From Verrucomicrobiota bacterium (lineage in GTDB: Bacteria > Verrucomicrobiota > Verrucomicrobiia > Methylacidiphilales > UBA1321), in NCBI GenBank assembly GCA_013285645.1, contig JABDHJ010000021.1, forward strand, positions 3,198-41,897: a DNA stretch of 38,700 nucleotides, written 5' to 3'. The position numbers and the translations under genes are program-made. The notes under the pieces are model-generated. The model made no database searches, was not told the origin of the DNA, and saw only the letters and a program-made list of their open reading frames with translations. Positions 25,549 to 34,495 of the stretch are shown here, in pieces (positions within the stretch are counted from its first letter, which is position 1; each line of letters opens with the position of its first letter).

Positions 25549-25697
25549 AGTTCCAGAGCGATGACATATATCATTGCCGCTTAGACCCATCCAACTTACG
25601 CAGACAGTTAACATCGAAATCGCATCCTTCCTTAAAACGATATTTTGCAAGATGCCCTCAAGGGCCTCTTGCATTTCGTATCTATGGAATGCCGGAC

Positions 25698-25979
25698 TCA
25701 TGACGATTTCCTTTTTACAGAGGAAGCCTTGTGACGCGTCAGCGTTTTCTGGACCCGTCGCGATCCGATCTTGCGAGAGCGGGCGGCACTTTTCGCCCTT
25801 TCACTCGTTTTGCGTCCACCACTGGATTTTTCACCTCCGCCGCTTTGTTTGTTGACGGTTTGCCATGCTCTCTTTTCAGCTACTCCTTTGGACGCCCCCC
25901 GCTTTTCACAGCTTTTCTCAATGTGCTCAGCCTTGCGTTTTTGTTTATCGGTATATCTAGATTTGGATCCGCCAGGCAT
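25698..25979 (-). CDS. Small basic 'plasmid stabilization protein' family member
   Basis: A 93-residue, strongly basic protein. The start MPGGSKSRYTDKQKRKAEHI and the core KGVAEKRAWQTVNKQSGGG are the hallmark of a widespread small family annotated as plasmid stabilization proteins, commonly encoded on chromosomes next to stress genes. The Lys/Arg/Ser-rich tail suggests binding of nucleic acid. The plasmid name is historical; nothing here indicates a plasmid. It reads in the same direction as its stress-type neighbours. Confidence 0.82.
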   Translation of the reverse strand: MPGGSKSRYTDKQKRKAEHIEKSCEKRGASKGVAEKRAWQTVNKQSGGGEKSSGGRKTSERAKSAARSRKIGSRRVQKTLTRHKASSVKRKSS

Positions 25980-26030
25980 GATTTTAATCTCTTTGGGTTA
26001 AATTCCTCGAAGTTTGCCTCGGCTTGAGGG

Positions 26031-26134
26031 GTAGCCCGTGATCTCCGAGCGCGAATCCGCTCTTCGACCGTCGCCCGGAGGTCGACGGCTACCACGGAGG
26101 GAAGACATCCGCCGCTAGGGACAGCGGCGGCTAC
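26031..26134 (-). repeat. GTAG-type REP repeats, mainly in minus orientation
   Basis: Two palindromes are each preceded by GTAG on the minus strand. CCGTCG / CGACGG (26068-26088) carries CTAC at 26089. CCGCCGCT / AGCGGCGG (26109-26130, perfect 8-bp stem) carries CTAC at 26131. A plus-strand GTAG at 26031 faces them, giving a head-to-head group like a BIME. No gene lies here. Confidence 0.75.
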
Positions 26135-26253
26135 CACTGAGGTACGACGGTTATCTCTGAAATGCCTCGGAGCTTGCTCTGGGGTTCTTTACTCGTCCAT
26201 GCAACGGGCAACAGCACAGAGCCCCGACCAGCGCAAAACGCGAGCGATTTGAA

Positions 26254-26409
26254 TCATCGTCCCAGAAAAGCAGAGATGATTCCGCCCATGCCAAGATTGG
26301 CAATCGACTGACTACTCGCCAAGGCTTTTCCCTTTCCTTCCCTCTCTTTCTCAACCGGAGACGATTGCTTTTCAACCGCCATCCGATCGAGACGTTTTTT
26401 GGTTTTCAT
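26254..26409 (-). CDS. Small basic protein of 51 residues with hydrophobic C-terminus
   Basis: A short frame reading MKTKKRLDRMAVEK at the start, a Lys/Glu/Gly-rich middle and the end SIANLGMGGIISAFLGR. It lies 44 bases downstream of the DUF4142 gene on the same strand. GGGAA stands about nine bases before the ATG. A charged front with a Gly/Ile-rich end suggests a peptide that attaches to membrane. I recognise no family. Confidence 0.5.
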   Translation of the reverse strand: MKTKKRLDRMAVEKQSSPVEKEREGKGKALASSQSIANLGMGGIISAFLGR

Positions 26410-26453
26410 TTATGTATTCCCAAAGACGTGAGAGAGAAGGTTGTGCGAGAAAA

Positions 26454-27218
26454 TTACGGCAGCTTGCTTTGGATGCTCTTTATATCCGAAAGATGATTTT
26501 CAATCGTCGGGAGCGTGCTGGCCGCGAAGTTCTTCACATCCGGATCCTGCGCGCTGGTGGAAGCCTTGCGGAATTCAGCAGCTGTCTTTTCGTGGTCCTT
26601 CACCATGGCATGCACATAAGCACGATCAAAGGCCGCGCCGGAAAGCTTGCTCATGCGATCAACCATCGCCTGATGCTTCGCATCGAGCGTGGTCGGGATC
26701 GTCACGCCCTCCTTGGTCGCAACCGTTTTCAATTCTGCATTGGCCTTGGAATGGTCCATGTCCATATGCGAACCGAATTGTTTCACGTCGGCGGATGAAC
26801 CCTTTTCCTGGGCGAGCTTGCCCAATTGAACTTCCGTCATACCACCTTGGGCAGCGGTCAGGAGGAATTCTTTATCCGACATCTTCGTCGATTTATTGGA
26901 GGTCGTGGAAGTGCCCAGATCAGTCGTGCCGGTCGGATCCTTGGTGGCAGATTTCTCTGCCGACCCCGTATTCACGGCGGAAGGATTCTTATCCAAAGAA
27001 GTGGTAGTGTCCTTTGAAGTGGTTTTATCCGCGCCGGGCGTGGTAGTTGTGGAGCTTCCCGTGGTTGCACTGTTTTTATCTGCCGTACTGTCCGGTGCTT
27101 TCGTTCCCTGATCGGGATCGGGCGTCGCCATTTGAGCGCACAACAGGGGAGACGTTGCCAGACTGACGGTCGCCACACTTGCAAATAGCAAAGCGTGAAT
27201 GGTGGATGATGTTTTCAT
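26454..27218 (-). CDS. Exported DUF4142 domain protein
   Basis: A 254-residue periplasmic protein. The signal peptide covers about residues 1-28 (hydrophobic HALLFASVATVSLA, likely cleavage after LLCAQ or nearby). A low-complexity Thr/Ser/Lys-rich linker follows to about residue 110. The DUF4142 domain, a ferritin-like four-helix bundle, fills 112-250, with MSDKEFLLTAAQGGMTEVQLGKLA at its start and His residues in HMDMDHSKA and VKDHEKTAAEF. Other members are linked to oxidative and osmotic stress. AAGAAG precedes the start codon. It heads the minus-strand stress-type group. Confidence 0.87.
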   Translation of the reverse strand: MKTSSTIHALLFASVATVSLATSPLLCAQMATPDPDQGTKAPDSTADKNSATTGSSTTTTPGADKTTSKDTTTSLDKNPSAVNTGSAEKSATKDPTGTTDLGTSTTSNKSTKMSDKEFLLTAAQGGMTEVQLGKLAQEKGSSADVKQFGSHMDMDHSKANAELKTVATKEGVTIPTTLDAKHQAMVDRMSKLSGAAFDRAYVHAMVKDHEKTAAEFRKASTSAQDPDVKNFAASTLPTIENHLSDIKSIQSKLP

Positions 27219-27549
27219 AAGCTTCTTGGGTTTTGGTTTTAAAAATCGTCAGTCCAACGAAGCCAATTCAGGCGCTGTTGAATATGCTGACGAAATATCT
27301 TCAACATTAAATGGCATTGAGCGTGCCAATCGTTCTCTCGCGTGAGCATGTACCCTACCGGCAATAGCTTATGAATTATGGCCCCGTAAAACAGGAGTGC
27401 CTTTTGCCAGATGGCAAGAATCGTCCGCCGCAATGTGCCAGCAAGTGTTCGAGCCCATTAAAAAACACAGGGCGGGAAGACTTGCTTATTTCATCGACGC
27501 GCCGAGTTTATGGCAGGCGTCCTTCGCCGTTTCAGAAAGTTAATTGCCA
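27219..27549. other. Intergenic region between the divergent DUF4142 and bglX genes
   Basis: About 330 bases without a gene. It must contain the two divergent promoters. GTTGAA at 27277 and TTCAAC at 27300 form a short hairpin with additional A-T pairing inside. I find no convincing -35/-10 pair. Confidence 0.4.
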
Positions 27550-29988
27550 ATGTCGAAACGCAAACGTGTCATCACCCTTTCCATTCCCGTCCCTCGAAAA
27601 AGGGTCATTTTTACGATCATTCTTTTGTGCTTCGTGGTGGCAGGCCTCTGTCTTTTTGAATTCCTAGAATCAAGTGTCAAACCCTCCCAGCAGTACAAGG
27701 ACGGAGCCCTGTCGCCTTCGCTCGCGCTCGAACCCTCCAATGCGCAATTGGCGGACAAGGCCCTCAATGAGCGCGTGGAAAAGTTGCTCGCCTCCTTGTC
27801 GCTCGATCAGAAAATTGGACAACTAACTCAATATACAGCAGGCTTGTTGACCGGCCCCGAGGGGAACAGCCTCGATTACGATAAGATGATCGCCGATGGA
27901 CAAATCGGCTCTCTTTTCAATGTGATCGGCGCAGAACAGACCAATTATTACCAACACATCGCCGTCGAAAAAAGTCCCGGACATATTCCCCTGCTCTTCG
28001 GCTACGATGTCATTCACGGGCACCGCACGATTTTTCCCGTGCCGTTGGCACTGGCCTCGAGTTTCGATCCCGACCTCATCAAACAAACGGCACATGTGGC
28101 CGCAGGTGAAGCGGCGGATGATGGCATCCGCTGGGTCTTTTCACCCATGGTCGATATCGCGCGCGATGCTCGCTGGGGTCGCATCACCGAAGGCGCGGGC
28201 GAGGACACTTACCTGGGATCCATCATAGCCCGCGCTTACGTCCAAGGTTACCAGGGCGATGACCTGAGCAAGCCGGACTCGGTCGCCGCGTGCATCAAAC
28301 ATTTCGCCGCATACGGCGCCGCAAACGCGGGCCGCGAATATAACTCCGTCGATATGTCGGAACTGACCTTGCGTCAAATTTATCTTCCTCCTTACCACGA
28401 AGGCATCGAAGCGGGAGCTGCCACTGTCATGAGTGCGTTCAATCCCCTCAATGGCGTACCCGCCACCGCCAATCATTTTACCCTCACGACGATTTTGCGG
28501 AATGAGTGGAAGTTCGATGGTCTCGTGGTCAGCGACTACGGCGCGGTGCGCGAATTGATCAAGCACGGCGTGGCCGAAAATGGCGCGATCGCCGCACGCA
28601 AAGCGCTTTCCGCAGGAACGGACATGGACATGGAAAGCGATATTTATCACACGGAACTCGCCTCCCTCGTCAAATCCGGGGACCTGCCCCAGGCGACGCT
28701 CGATGAAGCGGTGCGCCGGGTTCTCCGCGTGAAATTTGCCCTCGGTCTTTTCGATCATCCGTATGTCGCTGAAAAAAATGCGCCTTTTACCGTCACGCCC
28801 GAGAAACGGAATTTCGCCCGGCGCGCCGCCGAGGAAAGCATGGTTCTTCTGAAAAATAATGTGGCGCTTCCCGATACCGCTCCCGTTCTGCCGTTGCCTA
28901 AAAATCCACCATCCATTGCCTTGATCGGGCCTCTCGCTGATTCAGACATCGACATGCTCGGTAGCTGGCCCGCTTACGGCGATCATCGCGACGTGGTCAC
29001 ATTGAAGGCCGCCTTGGAAAAGCGTTTCAGCGACGGCAAGACCAAGCTGATTTACGCGAAGGGCACGGGCATCCTGAGCAACTCCGACGCGGGCTTTGCG
29101 GAAGCCATCGCCACCGCGCAACAAGCCAGCGTTGTCGTTCTCGCACTCGGTGAATCCGGGGCAGCCATGACCGGGGAATCGACGTCATTGACGCGCCTCG
29201 ACCTGCCCGGAAATCAGGAGGCCTTGATGGAAGCCATTGTCCAACTGGGCAAACCCACGGTGCTGGTTCTCTTCGACGGACGCCCCCTCGCCCTCAAGTG
29301 GGCGGCGGCCCACGTGCCCGCCATCCTGGAAGCATGGTATCCGGGAATCGAAGCCGGTCCCGCCGTGGCCGATATTCTTTTCGGTGACGTTAATCCCAGT
29401 GGTAAACTACCGGTTACTTTCCCCCGCGCCGTGGGGCAAGAACCGCTGTTTTACAATCAACTTCCCACCGGACGACCCGCGGATGACGTCGATCTTTCTC
29501 ATCCACCCACCGGAGAGGACAAATACTTCTCCCGCTATATCGATGAAACCAACGCACCGCTTTTCCCCTTCGGTTTCGGACTCTCCTATACGCAATTCAC
29601 CTATTCCAAACTGGTGTTGAGTCAGGACAAAATTTCCCTGGCGACGCTTCTTGCCCCGAAGAAGGTGGAGCTTTTTGGTCCCTCATCCGCGATTCGGATT
29701 GGCGTCGATATCAAAAATACCGGAGCCGTCCCCGGCGTCGAAGTTGCGCAACTCTACATCCGCAACACGGGCGGAAGCGTCGAAGAACCCGTGCGTGAAT
29801 TAAAAGGATTCAAACGAATATCGCTGGATCCGGGCCAATCGAAGCACGTCGAATTCAATCTCGATTTCGCCGAACTGAGTTACTACAACCTCGAGATGAA
29901 ACGCATCGTCGAACCCACCGAATATCAGGTTTGGATCGGAGGGAGTTCGGGAGCGACGCTAGGCGGGCAATTTGAGGTGACGCCTTAG
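27550..29988 (+). CDS. bglX: Glycoside hydrolase family 3 beta-glucosidase, BglX-like, membrane-anchored
   Basis: An 812-residue beta-glucosidase. An N-terminal membrane anchor (about 17-39) replaces the cleavable signal of E. coli BglX. The (beta/alpha)8 domain holds KHFAAYG and the nucleophile Asp329 in LVVSDYGAV. The alpha/beta sandwich carries GPLADSDIDMLGSW and PSGKLPVTFPR, and the fibronectin-like end has VRELKGF. Sequence follows E. coli BglX along its whole length. ATG 27550 is chosen; a TTG two codons earlier is possible. The OPG synthesis genes directly downstream suggest action on periplasmic beta-glucans. Confidence 0.92.
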   Translation: MSKRKRVITLSIPVPRKRVIFTIILLCFVVAGLCLFEFLESSVKPSQQYKDGALSPSLALEPSNAQLADKALNERVEKLLASLSLDQKIGQLTQYTAGLLTGPEGNSLDYDKMIADGQIGSLFNVIGAEQTNYYQHIAVEKSPGHIPLLFGYDVIHGHRTIFPVPLALASSFDPDLIKQTAHVAAGEAADDGIRWVFSPMVDIARDARWGRITEGAGEDTYLGSIIARAYVQGYQGDDLSKPDSVAACIKHFAAYGAANAGREYNSVDMSELTLRQIYLPPYHEGIEAGAATVMSAFNPLNGVPATANHFTLTTILRNEWKFDGLVVSDYGAVRELIKHGVAENGAIAARKALSAGTDMDMESDIYHTELASLVKSGDLPQATLDEAVRRVLRVKFALGLFDHPYVAEKNAPFTVTPEKRNFARRAAEESMVLLKNNVALPDTAPVLPLPKNPPSIALIGPLADSDIDMLGSWPAYGDHRDVVTLKAALEKRFSDGKTKLIYAKGTGILSNSDAGFAEAIATAQQASVVVLALGESGAAMTGESTSLTRLDLPGNQEALMEAIVQLGKPTVLVLFDGRPLALKWAAAHVPAILEAWYPGIEAGPAVADILFGDVNPSGKLPVTFPRAVGQEPLFYNQLPTGRPADDVDLSHPPTGEDKYFSRYIDETNAPLFPFGFGLSYTQFTYSKLVLSQDKISLATLLAPKKVELFGPSSAIRIGVDIKNTGAVPGVEVAQLYIRNTGGSVEEPVRELKGFKRISLDPGQSKHVEFNLDFAELSYYNLEMKRIVEPTEYQVWIGGSSGATLGGQFEVTP

Positions 29989-30103
29989 CTGGGAATGGCA
30001 TTTTGCACGGAGCCTTTCCTGTGGATTCCGGTAAGTGCCTTCCAGTTGGAGAGATATAGAAAACGAGGACAGTGGCCCGTGATTTGCCACCTCTGTCTCC
30101 TCC

Positions 30104-31729
30104 ATGCCGTTTCGGATTCATCTCGCATTCGCCTTGATTACGGCGCTTTTACTGGCGATTACCCTTCGCCCGGACGAGCGTCATCACTACACGTTCGCCA
30201 AGGTCCAGGCATCGGCGCAGGAACTGGCCCGGCAACCTTTCGTTCCGCTTCCCGATATTCTTCCACCTCAACTCAAGAAGCTGTCGCCCGCACAGGAGCA
30301 AGGCATCTTTTGGAAGGAAACCTATCGTCTCTGGAGAAACAAGGGCCTCCCCTTTCAAGTCGATTTCTATCACGTCAGCAACGAGGGTCACACTTCGCCT
30401 CAAATCAATACAGTTGATAACGGCGGAGCGCATCTTCTGGCCTATTCCCCGGCCTTCTTCAATTTCCAAAATCTTTCCTTTCAACCGCCGCTGCCAACCA
30501 ATCTCGGTTATGCCGGATTTTATCTCCGCTATCCCATCAACAAGCCCAACTCCCTGGATGGATTCTTTTCCGTCCTCGGCTCGAATTACTTTAGGGCCCT
30601 CGCCAAGGATCAGGTCTACGGACTTTCCGCACGCGCGCTCGCCATCAATACGGGCCTTGATGGAAAGGCCGAGGAATTTCCCGAGTTCAAGGAATGGTGG
30701 CTCCACGAGCCCGCTCCGAACGCCTCGGAAATTGTTCTCGATGCCCTGCTCGACAGTCCCAGTGTCACCGGCGCATACGGATTCAAGATTCATCCGGGTG
30801 CGGTGACCTCCATTGATGTCCACGCCACCTTGTATTTTCGCCAGCGTGTCGAGTGGCTTGGCCTTGCGCCCTTTTCCAGCATGTATCTCTACGGCGAGAA
30901 TGCGCCGGAGCATTTCGGAAACTTTCATCCCGAAATTCACGATTCCGATGGCCTGCTGATCAACACCAGCAAAGGCGACTGGTTATGGCGCCCCCTCGGA
31001 CAAGCCCCTCTTTTTCAGATTTATAAATTCACCGATGAAAATCCAAAGGGTTTCGGCCTGATTCAACGCGACCGGGATTTTCAACATTATCAAGACATGG
31101 ACCTGAAATATAACGTGCGCCCAAGCGCGTGGGTCATTCCCCATGGAAATTGGGGCAAGGGCTCCATCGTTCTCGCGCATCACCCCAGCAAAGATCCGAA
31201 CACGGACAACGTCGCCCTCTTCTGGCATCCCGATCAAATACCCAACGCGGGAGATCGAATGGATATCGATTACACCATCGAGTTCTACATGAACGATGCG
31301 AATCGTCCTCCCCTGGCCTACAGCAACCAGACGTTGATCGTTTGTCCCGCTCCGCCTCCACCACTGTTGCCACCTGTCGGACCAATCGTCGGACCACCAT
31401 TGCAAAAAAACGATACTCCCCCGATTCCCAAACCTGGTGACACCACGCCCGTCCAATTTCTCGTCGATTTTATCGGCAATGGCATGGACTCCCTTCCCGC
31501 CAACGAACCTCCTCATCTCTATCTCCATTGCGATCCACCGGAAACAATCCTGCGCGAATCAAAGGTCGAAAAAATCGGTTCCGACAATGCGTGGCGGGCC
31601 TCCTTCACGATCATCCCGTTCAAGCATCATGTTCCCACGGAGTTGCAATGTCGATTGATGCAAAACACCCAGTCGCCTGCCGATGCAAAACCTCTCACCG
31701 AAGAATGGACCTACACATGGCATCAATGA
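30104..31729 (+). CDS. opgG: Glucan biosynthesis protein OpgG/MdoG
   Basis: Periplasmic protein needed for release, branching or shaping of osmoregulated periplasmic glucans made by OpgH. A signal or anchor segment lies at about 5-22. The MdoG beta-sandwich follows, with the recognisable stretches FWKETYRLWRNKGLPFQVDFYH, GFYLRYPIN and YGFKIHPGA, then the second domain after a Pro-rich linker (PPPPLLPPVGP at about 410-425). Length is 541 residues against about 511 in E. coli. The ATGA overlap with the next gene makes it the first of a three-gene coupled run. A second opgG starts at 38371. Confidence 0.9.
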   Translation: MPFRIHLAFALITALLLAITLRPDERHHYTFAKVQASAQELARQPFVPLPDILPPQLKKLSPAQEQGIFWKETYRLWRNKGLPFQVDFYHVSNEGHTSPQINTVDNGGAHLLAYSPAFFNFQNLSFQPPLPTNLGYAGFYLRYPINKPNSLDGFFSVLGSNYFRALAKDQVYGLSARALAINTGLDGKAEEFPEFKEWWLHEPAPNASEIVLDALLDSPSVTGAYGFKIHPGAVTSIDVHATLYFRQRVEWLGLAPFSSMYLYGENAPEHFGNFHPEIHDSDGLLINTSKGDWLWRPLGQAPLFQIYKFTDENPKGFGLIQRDRDFQHYQDMDLKYNVRPSAWVIPHGNWGKGSIVLAHHPSKDPNTDNVALFWHPDQIPNAGDRMDIDYTIEFYMNDANRPPLAYSNQTLIVCPAPPPPLLPPVGPIVGPPLQKNDTPPIPKPGDTTPVQFLVDFIGNGMDSLPANEPPHLYLHCDPPETILRESKVEKIGSDNAWRASFTIIPFKHHVPTELQCRLMQNTQSPADAKPLTEEWTYTWHQ

Positions 31730-32295
31730 ATACCGTGAACGATCTTCGCAGCGACCAGGAGCGAATCGCCTGGAACCAGGCCTACGCCCGGCTTCAGACT
31801 TTCCTCGACACTTTCATGCTGAGCGATCAACCCGTCACCGCGCAATTGGCCTTGAGGTTTCTCGATCAGGCGCGGGCCCGTCACCGTGAGAATCCTTCGC
31901 AAGAACCGACAAACCTCGTCATGGAACAAACGCAAAAGCACCTGATCGAATGGCTCGCCCAGAATCTCGACGAGTCGGACAAATCCTCTTCACAAATTTT
32001 CTCATCCGGTTGCATCGCTTTGTTTCTAAGCCGAATGCCTCAAACCGCCCCTGCAAAATTCCTCGCGTCTCCGTTGCCGGATAATCTTCGACAGTCGATG
32101 CGCGAGACCCTGTTGATCACCGGACCCGATTTCCATATCTCGAGCATGACGCCACGAAACATCGATTACGGCCCGATGCTCCATCTGGCCAGGCAGACGT
32201 GGCATCGCTGGAACAGCCGGGAGATATTCATCGCCCTGTGTTTTTGGATCGCGATCTACTTCATCTTTTACTGGTGGTTGTCTTCTATTTTATGA
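31726..32295 (+). CDS. Probable detached N-terminal subunit of OpgH
   Basis: A 189-residue protein wedged between opgG and opgH and overlapping both by ATGA. A hydrophilic helical part of about 160 residues ends with one strong membrane helix, IFIALCFWIAIYFIFYWWL. E. coli OpgH has just such a cytoplasmic N-terminus and first helix, and the OpgH encoded here begins only with what would be its second helix. The two halves therefore probably make one split enzyme. Start ATG 31726 is chosen for the overlap; ATG 31717 is possible. Sequence similarity to OpgH's N-terminus is weak by eye. Confidence 0.68.
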   Translation: MNTVNDLRSDQERIAWNQAYARLQTFLDTFMLSDQPVTAQLALRFLDQARARHRENPSQEPTNLVMEQTQKHLIEWLAQNLDESDKSSSQIFSSGCIALFLSRMPQTAPAKFLASPLPDNLRQSMRETLLITGPDFHISSMTPRNIDYGPMLHLARQTWHRWNSREIFIALCFWIAIYFIFYWWLSSIL

Positions 32296-34370
32296 ACACT
32301 GTCCCTCTCGAAACCAGGACCGGCACGCGCAACGCTTTTTTCACCTGCGCTCCCCTTTCCCTGACTGCCGCGGGATTCGTCCTGCTGTTGCGCAGTTATT
32401 CCGGTCAGCAAATCTTCTGGCCCGATTACATTGTCATGGGACTTTTTCCGCTTCTTTTCGGACAGGTTGTCATCGGCTTCGTCCTCGTTTCATCCGGCTT
32501 CTTCGATTGGCTGCGGGGCGGAGACCCTCTTCACATCATGCGCAGGCCCTGGCGTGATCACGAGGCATCGGCTCCCCTTGCCGCGACCGCCATCGTGATT
32601 CCCGTTTTCAACGAAGACGCCCACCGCGTCGGCCAGGGCATCGCCAACATGTGGCGCAGCCTGAAGGAAACCGGACAGATCGAGCATTTCGATTTCTATC
32701 TGTGCAGCGATTCCAATAACGCCGACTGCTGGATCGAAGAAGAATGCGTCTGGTTGAAGCTCTGCCAGGAATTGAACGCGTTTGGAAAATTGTTCTACCG
32801 CAAGCGCCGTCACGCCATCAACAGCAAGAGCGGAAACATCGCCGACTTCTGCCGCCGTTGGGGAAAGCGTTACCGCTACATGATCGTCCTCGACGCGGAT
32901 AGCATCATGTCCGGCTCAACCATGGTCCGCCTGGTCCGCGCGATGGAGGCCAATCCCGAGGTCGGCATTCTCCAGACCCAACCCGCCATGGTCTTGGGCC
33001 AATCCCTCTTCCGCCGCATGCTGCAATTCTCCGGCAGCCTTTACGGAAAATTATTCGCAGAGGGCTGCAGCATGGCACAGATGTCCTCCGGCTCGTACTG
33101 GGGACACAACGCAATCATTCGCCTCGCTCCGTTCATTGCGCACTGCGATCTACCTATCCTTCCCGTTCCCCATCCCGATAAACGCCACGTCCTCAGCCAC
33201 GATACGGTCGAAGCCGCGCTCATGAAAAAAGCCAGCTATGAAGTCTGGGTCACCTACGAAGAAACCGGCTCTTACGAAGAAGGCCCCCCTAATCTCACTG
33301 ACATGCTGACCCGTGACCGCCGCTGGTGCGCCGGAAATCTACAGCACTTCTGGTTCCTCTTCGCCCGCGGCATCCAGATGGGCAATCGCCTCCAAATCTG
33401 GATCGGCCTTATGTCGTATCTGTGCTCGCCGATCTGGTTCGTATTTCTGATCGCAGGCTCCATCGGCGCCTACGAACGCGCGCGATTTACCATTTATTCC
33501 GCCGGCCCCGAAGACCTGGGCAAGGTGCAGAACTCCGACGCCACGATTCTTTTCATCATGACCATCCTCTTGCTCTTTATGCCTCGAGTACTTGGAATTC
33601 TTTCGACCCTGCCCCGTCGGCGCGAATTTGGCGGAGGCTCCCATCTCCTGCTGAGTGCCTTCCTCGAAACCCTCCTCTCCATGCTCGTCGCGCCCATCCT
33701 CATGCTCTTTCACAGTTTCTTTGTCGTATCGGTTCTCCTCGGGTGGCAAATCAAATGGACCTCTCAAAATCGCGCCGATACGGGTCTTTCCCTTTTGCAT
33801 TGTCTCAAATTTTACGGATGGCAAACCGTCCTCGGCGCATGTGGTGTGACGCTCGCCTATTCTTCGCTCGGCCTTAATTTCTTTTGGCTGATGCCTATTC
33901 TCATCGGATGGATTCTGGCACCGATCACCGCCTGGATAACCAGTTTGCGTAACGTCGGGCAACGCCTTCACTCCCACGGGTTGTTTGTCATTCCCGAAGA
34001 AACCCAATTACCGATCGAGCTTCGAGATCTGGCTTACGCGGGCGCCCCGGATCAATCGTCAGACATTACCCACCTCTGGCCTCAGGCCCTGCTGAATCCC
34101 TACGTTCTCTCACTGCACCTCTCCATGGTGCATCAACGATTGGCGACTCGTAAGGAGGGTCAGACCGCGCAATCGCTCATCAATCTCCGCGAACGCCTCG
34201 TCCATGAAGGCCCCCTCTCGCTTAACGCAAAAGAGAAAATGCGTCTTCTGTGGGATGCAGATTCCGTCTTCTGGCTTTATCATGAACTCTGGTCACGATC
34301 CGAATCCAGCCTGCATCCGGATTGGCTTGAAATTCAGGTCGAGAGTGGAAAGAAAAGTTTACTAAATTAA
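32292..34370 (+). CDS. opgH: Glucans biosynthesis glucosyltransferase OpgH/MdoH
   Basis: Inner-membrane GT2 enzyme that polymerises glucose from UDP-glucose into the beta-1,2 backbone of OPGs. The 692 residues align well with E. coli OpgH from its second helix on: IPVFNED at 104-110, SDSNN with Asp140, KSGNIADFCRRWG, VLDADS with the DAD at 201-203, SHDTVEA with Asp304, and RDRRWCAGN (341-349) matching the RxxRW product-binding motif. Six or so membrane helices follow, with the terminal FIPEE-like VIPEETQ segment. It lacks the usual long N-terminus, which the preceding gene seems to supply. The ATGA overlap couples the two. Confidence 0.95.
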   Translation: MNTVPLETRTGTRNAFFTCAPLSLTAAGFVLLLRSYSGQQIFWPDYIVMGLFPLLFGQVVIGFVLVSSGFFDWLRGGDPLHIMRRPWRDHEASAPLAATAIVIPVFNEDAHRVGQGIANMWRSLKETGQIEHFDFYLCSDSNNADCWIEEECVWLKLCQELNAFGKLFYRKRRHAINSKSGNIADFCRRWGKRYRYMIVLDADSIMSGSTMVRLVRAMEANPEVGILQTQPAMVLGQSLFRRMLQFSGSLYGKLFAEGCSMAQMSSGSYWGHNAIIRLAPFIAHCDLPILPVPHPDKRHVLSHDTVEAALMKKASYEVWVTYEETGSYEEGPPNLTDMLTRDRRWCAGNLQHFWFLFARGIQMGNRLQIWIGLMSYLCSPIWFVFLIAGSIGAYERARFTIYSAGPEDLGKVQNSDATILFIMTILLLFMPRVLGILSTLPRRREFGGGSHLLLSAFLETLLSMLVAPILMLFHSFFVVSVLLGWQIKWTSQNRADTGLSLLHCLKFYGWQTVLGACGVTLAYSSLGLNFFWLMPILIGWILAPITAWITSLRNVGQRLHSHGLFVIPEETQLPIELRDLAYAGAPDQSSDITHLWPQALLNPYVLSLHLSMVHQRLATRKEGQTAQSLINLRERLVHEGPLSLNAKEKMRLLWDADSVFWLYHELWSRSESSLHPDWLEIQVESGKKSLLN

Positions 34371-34495
34371 TTCCAACTCCAGAAGTCCTCGCAGACTTTG
34401 CGACTGTTATCAGATACAACTCGCATAATGCAAGTCCCGAGCCCATGGTGAGGGATCGGCGATATTTCTAAGTCGCTGGACGCAACAATCATACA

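Noticed and set aside
25880..26137. 85-codon minus-strand frame before the 'plasmid stabilization' gene
   Set aside because: It starts inside the palindromic repeats and its sequence is translated repeat.
26151..26375. 74-codon minus-strand frame overlapping the 51-residue protein
   Set aside because: It lies out of frame with the more protein-like short frame at 26254-26409 and has no ribosome site or family.
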